Below, piece by piece: positions 1 to 6,223 of a stretch of 6,223 bases of DNA. The position numbers and the translations under genes are program-made. The notes under the pieces were generated by a model. The model was not told the origin of the DNA. It did not search any database and worked only from the letters and a program-made list of their open reading frames with translations. The DNA is taken from assembly GCA_017618935.1 (NCBI GenBank), contig JAFZTG010000001.1:1-6223 (forward strand), read 5' to 3'. Every line of letters starts with the position of its first letter. The stretch's first letter is position 1. Source of the stretch: Bacteroidales bacterium (GTDB taxonomy: Bacteria; Bacteroidota; Bacteroidia; Bacteroidales; UBA1715).

Positions 1-1
1 A

Positions 2-775
2 GTTGGTTATCTTTTTTATAAGGATTCCGTTTTAATCTCAAATTTGATGTATTATCCATTGTTGCTAATAGTTATTACTATTTTGTTAGCAATGATTGTT
101 TATTTTACGTTTCATTCATTCGAGAAATACGAGAAAAATCAACTTTGGGTGGGAATGTCGAAGGAAACTGCTCATCAGTTGGGAACACCTATCTCGTCGT
201 TGATGGCATGGACAGAGATATTGAAAATGAAGGAAATAGACCCCAATATCATCAGTGAATTGGATAAGGACGTGCATCGTTTGGAGACAATTGCCGAACG
301 TTTCTCAAAAGTGGGTTCAATTCCTAATCTTACTCGCGAGGACGTGGTTCAAACCACATTGAACGCCATTAATTATATGAAAAATCGTACTGCCAAGACG
401 GTGATTTCCAATGTTATAGTACCCGAGGAACCATTATATGCAAATTTGAACACCTCGCTTTTTGCGTGGGTTATCGAAAACCTTTGGAAAAACGCCATCG
501 ACGCAATGCAAGGGAAAGGAATCCTCACAATTGAGATTTCCCAAGAAAACGATTTGGTCTGCATCGACATTTCCGATACGGGCAAGGGTATTCCCCGAAA
601 TAAGTTCAAGACGATTTTTCAACCTGGATTTACCACAAAAACGCGTGGTTGGGGACTTGGGCTGAGTCTTGCACAACGTATTGTGAAGGAATATCATCAC
701 GGAAAGATTGTAGTGAAATCTTCGGAAATCGACAAAGGAACCACATTCCGAATCTCGCTTCCAAGAGTGAGTTAA
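2..775 (+). CDS. Sensor histidine kinase, 3' part (5' end outside the window)
   Basis: This is the C-terminal part of a membrane-bound two-component sensor kinase, which would autophosphorylate on His and pass the phosphate to a response regulator not seen here. The frame is open from base 2, and the codons before the TTG/ATG at 44/47 (reading ...GYLFYKDSVLISNL) look like real protein, so the start lies upstream and 257 residues are visible. In order: a probable periplasmic tail; one membrane segment (about nt 50-118, YYPLLLIVITILLAMIVYF); only about 20 residues of linker with no room for HAMP or PAS; the H-box ETAHQLGTPISSLMAW with the phospho-acceptor His at nt 173-175; then the ATPase domain with N-box NLWKNAIDAM (Asn at nt 491-493), G1 box DTGKGI, F-box region FQPGFTTK and G2 box GWGLGLSLA. 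It ends in a normal TAA. All catalytic motifs appear intact. The signal sensed is unknown. The receptor gene follows on the same strand after 94 bp. Confidence 0.93.
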   Translation, partial: VGYLFYKDSVLISNLMYYPLLLIVITILLAMIVYFTFHSFEKYEKNQLWVGMSKETAHQLGTPISSLMAWTEILKMKEIDPNIISELDKDVHRLETIAERFSKVGSIPNLTREDVVQTTLNAINYMKNRTAKTVISNVIVPEEPLYANLNTSLFAWVIENLWKNAIDAMQGKGILTIEISQENDLVCIDISDTGKGIPRNKFKTIFQPGFTTKTRGWGLGLSLAQRIVKEYHHGKIVVKSSEIDKGTTFRISLPRVS

Positions 776-869
776 ATAAACGAAATCAATTTGTTTTAGA
801 TTTACAAATAATGCGACACGTTTTATTAATTACAAGAAAAATCGTATTATTGCATTGAAAATTATCGTT
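776..869 (+). promoter_or_regulatory. Leader/intergenic region before the SusC-like gene, weak promoter candidates
   Basis: This AT-rich gap lies between the kinase stop and the preferred receptor ATG. Against the Bacteroidetes sigma-ABfr consensus (-33 TTTG, 19-21 bp spacer, -7 TAnnTTTG) two -7 candidates each match 7 of 8: TATTATTG at 845-852, with TTTT at 821-824 as a 3-of-4 -33 element after a 20-bp spacer; and TAGATTTA at 797-804, with no good -33. The first would leave a leader of only about 10 nt before ATG 870, the second about 60 nt. Neither is strong in such AT-rich DNA. No intrinsic terminator is visible after the kinase, so read-through from it is also possible. No clear Shine-Dalgarno precedes the ATG, which is common in this phylum. 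Confidence 0.25.
789..809. repeat. Short inverted repeat, possible operator
   Basis: ATTTGT (789-794) and ACAAAT (804-809) form a perfect 6-bp inverted repeat around a 9-nt spacer (TTTAGATTT). It sits 61-81 bp upstream of the receptor ATG and overlaps the -7 candidate at 797-804. It lacks a GC-rich stem and a T-run, so it is not a terminator. A dimeric regulator site is possible, but a 6-bp arm in AT-rich DNA can arise by chance. Confidence 0.2.
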
Positions 870-3836
870 ATGAAGCGTTTTTATACTCTTTTTATACTCA
901 CACTCATTTGTGTTTGCACGTTTGGTCAGACACGTGAAATTACAGGTAAGGTAACATCGGCACAAAATAAGGAACCGATAATTGCGGCGACAGTTGCTGC
1001 AATGCTAAAAGGCGATGCGGGAAACTACATTCCCACAAGTTATGGCGCATTCACCGACATTGACGGTTCGTTTGTGCTTGAAATTCCTAACGACGCTGCT
1101 GCCATTGAGGTAAGTTATATCGGTATGGAGACAAAACTTGTTCCCGTTACTTCGGAAACGCATTACGAGATTGCCTTGGGTGAAGACGCCATTGCCATCG
1201 AAACGGTTGTGGTAACAGTTCCTTACGGCAAGCAGAAGAAAGAGGCGTTTACCGGTTCTTTGACCTCGATAAAAGCCGAAGATATTATCGCTTCGCAACA
1301 ATCAAGTTTTGAAAAATCATTACAAGGACAAGTTCCGGGCGTTGTGCTGACAACCACTTCGGGACAACCGGGTTCTTCGTCGGAAATTCAATTGCGTGGT
1401 GCCGGCTCTATCTCGGCAGGAAGTTCTCCGTTGATTGTAATTGACGGTGTGCCAATGTTTTCGGGCGAAACATCGCAAAATTCCGATGCTTCGTCGGTTC
1501 TGACCTCGTTGAATCCAAGCGATATTGAAAGCATTTCTATCTTAAAAGACGCGGCAGCCACATCGTTATACGGTTCACGTGCATCAAACGGTGTCATTAT
1601 GGTGACGACCAAATCTGGTAAGTCGGGAAAAACAATCTATAACTTTTCCACCTCGCAAGGCGTGGGCATGATTTCCAAAGGCAAGTTCGAGTTGATGGAT
1701 GCGGGAGAATACAAGTCATGGCTTACCGAGGCCATGCGAAATGCTGGTAAAACGAATGAGCAAATCGCCGAGGAACTGTTGGACGATACGGCTAGTACCG
1801 ATTGGTTCGACGAAGTATATCGGAAAGCGTGGAACCAGTCGTATGAGTTTTCTGCACAAGGCGGAACCGACAATACCACTTTTTTTGCTTCTGGTCAATA
1901 CAAAAACGAGAAAGGTATTGTTACAGGAACAGACTTGAAACGTGCATCTGCCCGCTTGAACCTGACGCATAAGGCATCGGACAAGTGTTCTTACGGAATG
2001 AAATTGAATCCGTCATTCACCACGCAACATAGCACCGTGGAGCCAGGATATACGTCAAGCCCCGTAACCACGGCTTATACAGCAAAACCGACGGTTGCCG
2101 TGAAAAATGGCGAGAAATACAATTTCATGAATAAGTTCTATAACCCTGTGGGTATCATCAACTTGAATGAGAATTATAACAAGACGAAACGACTTCTCGG
2201 AAATGCGTTTGTAGAATATAAATTTCCTTTGAATCTTGAATTTAAGACAATTGCCAACATTGATTACATCAACGTTGAGGAATATGCGTATCTGCACCCG
2301 GAAACGCCAGACGGTTCCGATAAAAACGGCGTTTCGTCATATTACTCCACAAACGTCACCACGTGGACATCGTCTTCCACCTTGCGTAGAAACTTTCATT
2401 TGCTGAAACATTCATTCCAGATTATGGGTGGTTTCGAGGTGGAATCAAATTCATTGAACTATTCCAACATGATTGCGTCGAATTTTGCTTCAGAAAATAT
2501 GTCGAGCATTGCGAATGCGTCACAAATGGAGCAAATGAACGAATACGGAAGAGCAGCCTCAATGTTGTCGGGGATTTCAAGTTTCCAGTACAATTATGCG
2601 GCAAAATACTATCTGAGCGCAAGTTTCCGTGTTGACGGTTCTTCAAAATTCAGTCCGTCAAACCGTTGGGCTCCGTTCTGGTCGGTTGGAGGTTCGTGGA
2701 TAGTTTCTGACGAACGGTTTATGCAATCACTTTCGTGGATTGACAAATTGAAAGTTCGTGGTAGCTACGGTACTTCGGGTAACTCCGACATTGACGATTA
2801 TTTGTTTATGCAGTTATACACCTTCGGTCAAAACTACATGGACGAGCCGGGTAGCACGCTTTCTACTATGGGTAACGAGAACCTGACATGGGAGAAAAAC
2901 CACAATGCCGATTTTGGTATTGACGTCAAATTTATGAAACGATACAATCTAAGCGTGGATTTGTATAACAGAAACACGTTCGATTTGCTTTTGGCGGTGC
3001 CAGTTTCAATGACGACGGGTTACGAGAGCCAGATGCAGAACGTGGGCTCTATGGTAAACCGAGGTGTGGAATTATCGTTGTCGGCAGTGGCTGTCAATCG
3101 TGACAAATTCAATTGGACCACAACGCTCACATTCGCTCATAACCATAACGAAATCACCGAATTATATGGTGGCGACACGATTGTGGTTAGTACCAAGATT
3201 CGTACCGTCGGCCAGTCATTGCAAACATTTTATTTGGCAGAATGGGCTGGCGTGAATTCAGCTGATGGTTCTCCAATGTGGTACGACGCAAACGGAAATC
3301 TTACCAAAGATTACAACAAGGCTCGAAAGGTAATTGCCGGCACTGCCGATCCGAAATTCACCGCTGGTTGGACCAACAATCTTACCTATGGCAACTGGGC
3401 GTTGAACTTCATGTTCTATTGTAGCTATGGCAACTTGATTTTCAATCAGTTGAACAACGAACTGATTGCCGATGGTGCCACAACGGAATTGAATCAGTCT
3501 GCCGACGCTCTTGATTATTGGAAACAGCCAGGCGATAACGCAAAAAATCCTAAAGTTGTTCAAAATAACGGTAGCAACGGTAACAGATTCTCTACCCGTT
3601 ATTTGGAAGATGGTTCGTATATCCGTCTGAAAAACATTCAGTTGAACTATACAATTCCGTCGCAAGTGTGCGAAAAAATGAAATTAAGTCGTTGTATGAT
3701 TTATGCACAAGTGCAGAATCCGTTTGTATGGACAAAATTCAGTGGTCTTGACCCCGAAACTCGTTCAAACGGTATCTATTACTACGATTATCCGAAACAA
3801 CGCTTATTCTTGATGGGAGTAAATCTTTCGTTCTAA
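870..3836 (+). CDS. SusC/RagA-family TonB-linked outer-membrane receptor
   Basis: Outer-membrane TonB-dependent transporter, expected to import a large nutrient (glycan, peptide or similar) using TonB/ExbBD energy; the substrate cannot be read from the sequence. I prefer ATG 870 (988 aa) to TTG 855 because it puts a standard signal peptide first: MKRF, a hydrophobic core, then CTFGQ near residue 20. Next come a CarboxypepD_reg-like beta-sandwich (about 22-95: TGKV, GAFTDIDGSFVLEIP, VSYIGM), a TonB-box-like stretch (ETVVVTVPYG, about 111-120), the plug (about 125-250: LQGQVPGV, IQLRGAGS, PLIVIDGVP, ILKDAAATSLYGSRASNGV) and a long beta-barrel ending in YPKQRLFLMGVNLSF with the terminal Phe typical of barrel proteins. 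Length is normal for SusC. There is no N-terminal STN domain, so sigma/anti-sigma signalling is not indicated. Unusually, no susD-like gene follows: the next gene is convergent gltX. The frame is intact, with no sign of decay. Confidence 0.95.
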   Translation: MKRFYTLFILTLICVCTFGQTREITGKVTSAQNKEPIIAATVAAMLKGDAGNYIPTSYGAFTDIDGSFVLEIPNDAAAIEVSYIGMETKLVPVTSETHYEIALGEDAIAIETVVVTVPYGKQKKEAFTGSLTSIKAEDIIASQQSSFEKSLQGQVPGVVLTTTSGQPGSSSEIQLRGAGSISAGSSPLIVIDGVPMFSGETSQNSDASSVLTSLNPSDIESISILKDAAATSLYGSRASNGVIMVTTKSGKSGKTIYNFSTSQGVGMISKGKFELMDAGEYKSWLTEAMRNAGKTNEQIAEELLDDTASTDWFDEVYRKAWNQSYEFSAQGGTDNTTFFASGQYKNEKGIVTGTDLKRASARLNLTHKASDKCSYGMKLNPSFTTQHSTVEPGYTSSPVTTAYTAKPTVAVKNGEKYNFMNKFYNPVGIINLNENYNKTKRLLGNAFVEYKFPLNLEFKTIANIDYINVEEYAYLHPETPDGSDKNGVSSYYSTNVTTWTSSSTLRRNFHLLKHSFQIMGGFEVESNSLNYSNMIASNFASENMSSIANASQMEQMNEYGRAASMLSGISSFQYNYAAKYYLSASFRVDGSSKFSPSNRWAPFWSVGGSWIVSDERFMQSLSWIDKLKVRGSYGTSGNSDIDDYLFMQLYTFGQNYMDEPGSTLSTMGNENLTWEKNHNADFGIDVKFMKRYNLSVDLYNRNTFDLLLAVPVSMTTGYESQMQNVGSMVNRGVELSLSAVAVNRDKFNWTTTLTFAHNHNEITELYGGDTIVVSTKIRTVGQSLQTFYLAEWAGVNSADGSPMWYDANGNLTKDYNKARKVIAGTADPKFTAGWTNNLTYGNWALNFMFYCSYGNLIFNQLNNELIADGATTELNQSADALDYWKQPGDNAKNPKVVQNNGSNGNRFSTRYLEDGSYIRLKNIQLNYTIPSQVCEKMKLSRCMIYAQVQNPFVWTKFSGLDPETRSNGIYYYDYPKQRLFLMGVNLSF

Positions 3837-3906
3837 ATCGTCTTAAAAAGACCATTAGGTTGTTGCTATAATTATTTCCCCCGTAATAAACAAAATCAAG
3901 GGTAAA
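3837..3906. other. Convergent intergenic gap, no convincing terminator
   Basis: These 70 bp separate the stop codons of the receptor and gltX. The only stem seen is GTCTT-AAA-AAGAC at 3840-3852 (5 bp, AT-rich), starting 3 bases after the receptor stop. It lacks a following T-run on either strand, so it is at best a weak bidirectional terminator. Nothing else is recognisable here; termination may be Rho-dependent or the two transcripts may overlap. Confidence 0.4.
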
Positions 3907-5445
3907 CTATTCTTCCACCGAAATGGTTTCCAAAGCTTTACGAACACGTTTAAGGGTTTCTTCCTTGCCAATCATTTCAAAAATGTCAAACAAGTGGGCT
4001 CCCATACAGGCTCCAACGACAGCAAGACGCAAGCAGTTGCATATTTGTCCAACGTTGAATTCATTTTTCGCAATAAAAGCCATTGTTTTTTCTTCCAAAA
4101 CTTTTGACGTGTAGTCCGTCTCGTTTTCCAAAAATTCCAATGTAGCCTGAATTTTCTCGGCAGCATTGTCTTTCCAACGCTTCTTTACGTCTTTTGGCTC
4201 GTATGATTGCGGTGCTTCGAAGAAATAGTAGCCGTTTGTCCATAAATCTTGTACAAATACGGCACGTTCCTTAATCATATCGCACACACGAACAACGTAA
4301 TCCGTTGATGCAGAGATATTTTTCTCTTTCAGAATTGGCATAAACATTTCTGCCAATTTGCTTGACGAAGTACGATGAATCCATTGTTGGTTGAACCATT
4401 TTGTTTTTTCGGGGTCGAAACGTGAACCAGATTTCCCCACACGTTCAAGCGAGAATGCCTGAATGAGTTCGTCCATGGTGAAGATTTCTTGTTCTGTTCC
4501 AGGGTTCCAACCAAGCAAAGCAAGCATATTTACAAATGCCTCAGGCAGATAGCCATTTTCGCGATAGCCCTGTGCCGTTTCGCCATCGTCGCCTACCCAA
4601 AACAGCGGGAATACGGGAAAACCAAGTTTATCGCCATCGCGCTTGCTTAACTTTCCTTGTCCTTGTGGTTTCAAAATCAATGGAAGATGAGCAAATTTAG
4701 GCATCACATCTTCCCAACCAAACGCACGATACAAAAGCACGTGCAGAGGCATAGACGAAAGCCATTCCTCGCCACGAATTACGTGAGTAATCTTCATCAA
4801 ATAGTCGTCAACCACGTTTGCCAAGTGGTATGTTGGCATTCCGTCAGATTTGTAAAGAACTTTGTCGTCTAACTCGTCAGTGTTGAAATGCACATCCTTA
4901 CGGATTTCATCATATAAATCAACATTTTGATTTTCAGGCATTTTGAAACGAATTACAAAATGTTCTCCCGAGTTCAAACGTTTTTCAACCTCTTCTTTCG
5001 ACAACGTGAGGGAATTGCACAACTCCATACGAGTTTTGTGGTTATACACAAACGGAACTTTTTCCTGTTCGCCTTTCGTACGCAACGCAGCCAATTCTTC
5101 AGGTGTGTCGAATGCAAAATAGGCATTTCCCGACTCAATAAGCTGATATGCATATTGTTTGTACAATGGTTTGCGGTCGCTCTGGCGGTATGGTCCGTAG
5201 GGGCCTTCGGGCGTAACGCCTATACCTTCGTCAACTTTTATGCCGCACCATTTCAGCGATTCTACGATATATGCCTCGGCATTTTTCACAAAACGAGTCT
5301 GGTCGGTATCTTCAATACGCAACAAAAAATCGCCACCGTTTTTCTTTGCAAACAAATAATTGAACAATGCGGTACGCACGCCACCCATGTGAAGTGGGCC
5401 CGTAGGACTTGGTGCGAAACGCACGCGAACTTTTCTTTTTTCCAT
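3907..5445 (-). CDS. gltX: Glutamyl-tRNA synthetase (GluRS), complete
   Basis: Cytoplasmic class I aminoacyl-tRNA synthetase that ligates Glu to tRNA(Glu) using ATP. The 512 residues are close to the usual bacterial length. The Rossmann-fold catalytic domain opens with FAPSPTGPLHMGG, the HIGH-type motif at about 19-22, followed by RIEDTDQTR (about 43-51) and GPYGPYRQSDR. HVIRGEEWLSS lies near 221-231 and the KMSKS-type loop KLSKRDG at 265-271. GFPVFPLFW after that loop and RFDPEKTKWFN (about 342-352) are familiar in Bacteroidetes GluRS. The remaining C-terminal ~150 residues form the helical anticodon-binding region. The Cys pair that binds zinc in E. coli-type GluRS is replaced (AYFAFDTPEEL, about 108-118), so this should be a zinc-free form. 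The ATG at 5445 is supported by an AAGGA site and by the motif lying at its normal distance from the N-terminus. It lies 16 bp after glnS and is probably co-transcribed with it. Confidence 0.97.
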   Translation of the reverse strand: MEKRKVRVRFAPSPTGPLHMGGVRTALFNYLFAKKNGGDFLLRIEDTDQTRFVKNAEAYIVESLKWCGIKVDEGIGVTPEGPYGPYRQSDRKPLYKQYAYQLIESGNAYFAFDTPEELAALRTKGEQEKVPFVYNHKTRMELCNSLTLSKEEVEKRLNSGEHFVIRFKMPENQNVDLYDEIRKDVHFNTDELDDKVLYKSDGMPTYHLANVVDDYLMKITHVIRGEEWLSSMPLHVLLYRAFGWEDVMPKFAHLPLILKPQGQGKLSKRDGDKLGFPVFPLFWVGDDGETAQGYRENGYLPEAFVNMLALLGWNPGTEQEIFTMDELIQAFSLERVGKSGSRFDPEKTKWFNQQWIHRTSSSKLAEMFMPILKEKNISASTDYVVRVCDMIKERAVFVQDLWTNGYYFFEAPQSYEPKDVKKRWKDNAAEKIQATLEFLENETDYTSKVLEEKTMAFIAKNEFNVGQICNCLRLAVVGACMGAHLFDIFEMIGKEETLKRVRKALETISVEE

Positions 5446-5454
5446 GTGTATTTT

Positions 5455-5459
5455 TCCTT
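5455..5459 (-). promoter_or_regulatory. Ribosome binding site of gltX
   Basis: On the - strand the sequence reads AAGGA, then 9 nt (AAAATACAC), then the gltX ATG. It lies wholly in the 16-bp spacer after the glnS stop. Clear Shine-Dalgarno sites are not the rule in Bacteroidetes, so it helps fix the start and suggests gltX has its own initiation site within the operon message. Confidence 0.5.
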
Positions 5460-5461
5460 TT

Positions 5462-6223
5462 TTACTGATTAATCTTTGCCCAACTATCTTTCAGCGTGCA
5501 TGAACGGTTGAATACCAAGTGTTCTGGCGTGGAATCCTTGTCAACGCAGAAATAGCCAAGACGCTCAAATTGCATTTTATCCAAGACTTTCACGTCTTTC
5601 AATGCTGGTTCCATTTTGCAGTTTTGTAACACTTGCAAAGAATTTGGATTCAGATTGTCGAGGAATGTCTTGCCTTCTTCAACTTCTTCGGGTGCCTCAA
5701 CGGCAAACAAACGGTCAAACAGGCGAACTTCGGCGTCGAAAGCATGTTGTGCCGAAACCCAGTGAATCGTTCCTTTCACTTTTCGCCCGTCGGGTGAGTT
5801 GCCACCGCGTGAAGCCGGGTCGTACGTACAACGAATTTCGGTAATATTTCCTTCAGTGTCTTTTGTAACTTCCTGACATGTAATGAAATATGCATAACGC
5901 AAACGAACTTCTTGTCCGGGAGCCAGACGGAAATATTTCTTCGGTGGATTTTCCATAAAGTCGTCTTGCTCGATATACAATTCGCGACAGAATGGAATTT
6001 CGCGTGTTCCTGCCGTTTCGTCCTCAGGATTGTTGACAGCAGTCAAATATTCAGTCTTGCCTTCGGGATAATTCGTAATCACCACTTTTACAGGGTGAAG
6101 CACTGCCATCATACGAGGAGCAACTTTGTTGAGGTGCTCGCGAAGACAGAATTCCAAAACGGAATAGTCGATAATATTGTCGCGTTTTGCCACACCGATT
6201 TTTTCACAGAAATTTCTGATAGA
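5462..6223 (-). CDS. glnS: Glutaminyl-tRNA synthetase (GlnRS), C-terminal part
   Basis: This is the C-terminal part (253 residues) of the class I synthetase that charges tRNA(Gln) directly with Gln. The GTG at 6193 is not the start: the frame continues to the right edge as SIRNFCEKIG before VAKRDN, matching the GlnRS pattern around the end of the catalytic core. The HIGH and KMSKS motifs must therefore lie outside the window. Visible are the linking helix region (LREHLNKVAPRMMAVLHPVK) and the two anticodon-binding beta-barrels, with PFCRELYIEQDDF, FRLAPGQEVRLRYAY, GRKVKGTIHWVSAQHA, EVRLFDRLF, FERLGYFCVD and the ending VFNRSCTLKDSWAKINQ. By recall these align along the whole C-terminal half of E. 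coli GlnRS, which ends in a comparable TWAKVGE. Its stop is 16 bp before gltX on the same strand. GlnRS implies direct Gln-tRNA(Gln) formation rather than sole reliance on GatCAB amidation. Confidence 0.96.
   Translation of the reverse strand, partial: SIRNFCEKIGVAKRDNIIDYSVLEFCLREHLNKVAPRMMAVLHPVKVVITNYPEGKTEYLTAVNNPEDETAGTREIPFCRELYIEQDDFMENPPKKYFRLAPGQEVRLRYAYFITCQEVTKDTEGNITEIRCTYDPASRGGNSPDGRKVKGTIHWVSAQHAFDAEVRLFDRLFAVEAPEEVEEGKTFLDNLNPNSLQVLQNCKMEPALKDVKVLDKMQFERLGYFCVDKDSTPEHLVFNRSCTLKDSWAKINQ

Noticed and set aside
44..49. TTG/ATG at 44/47 as the kinase start
   Set aside because: The frame has no stop back to base 2 and the upstream codons read as plausible sensor-domain tail, so the gene is cut by the window edge.
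855..857. TTG start for the SusC-like gene
   Set aside because: It adds only MKIIV before a standard signal peptide that begins at ATG 870, and no ribosome binding site favours it.
649..858. 69-codon + strand frame spanning the kinase end and the gap
   Set aside because: Most of it overlaps the kinase ATP-binding domain in another frame, and the product resembles no protein I recognise.
900..935. Lipoprotein signal (Cys residues in the receptor signal peptide, LICVC)
   Set aside because: The cysteines are inside the hydrophobic core and do not fit a lipobox; a type I signal peptide is normal for SusC proteins.
3258..3665. 135-codon open frame antisense to the receptor
   Set aside because: It lies wholly within the receptor gene, with no domain or start signal; a shadow frame.
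3840..3852. Intrinsic terminator after the receptor or gltX
   Set aside because: The stem is only 5 bp, AT-rich, and no T-run follows on either strand.
4927..5472. 181-codon open frame antisense to gltX
   Set aside because: It lies opposite a well-conserved synthetase, begins inside that gene and shows no recognisable domain; it is a shadow frame.
6191..6193. GTG at 6193 as the glnS start
   Set aside because: The protein would lack the catalytic domain, and the frame continues upstream with GlnRS-like residues to the edge.

Overview
The window looks like ordinary chromosomal DNA of a Bacteroidota member, most likely order Bacteroidales. The grounds are a SusC/RagA-type TonB-dependent receptor, a histidine kinase with the HQLGTP phospho-acceptor box often seen in that phylum, a GluRS with the KLSKRDGDKLGFPVFP signature familiar from Bacteroidetes, moderately AT-rich DNA, and A-rich rather than strongly Shine-Dalgarno leaders. 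The genus cannot be named from this window.

Layout, left to right: (1) the 3' part of a membrane sensor histidine kinase, + strand, whose frame is open to the left edge; (2) a 94-bp gap with a small inverted repeat and weak promoter-like sequences; (3) a full-length SusC/RagA-family outer-membrane receptor, + strand, 988 aa from the preferred ATG; (4) a 70-bp convergent gap without a convincing terminator; (5) on the - strand, gltX (glutamyl-tRNA synthetase, complete), preceded 16 bp upstream by (6) glnS (glutaminyl-tRNA synthetase), whose 5' half lies beyond the right edge.

The - strand pair looks like a glnS-gltX operon supplying Gln-tRNA(Gln) and Glu-tRNA(Glu) by direct charging. The + strand pair may be functionally linked (sensor plus nutrient receptor), but adjacency is the only evidence. 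The notable point is that the receptor has no SusD-like lipoprotein gene after it: the next gene is the convergent gltX. No RNA gene, mobile element, CRISPR array or evidently new system was found. The findings below are modest.
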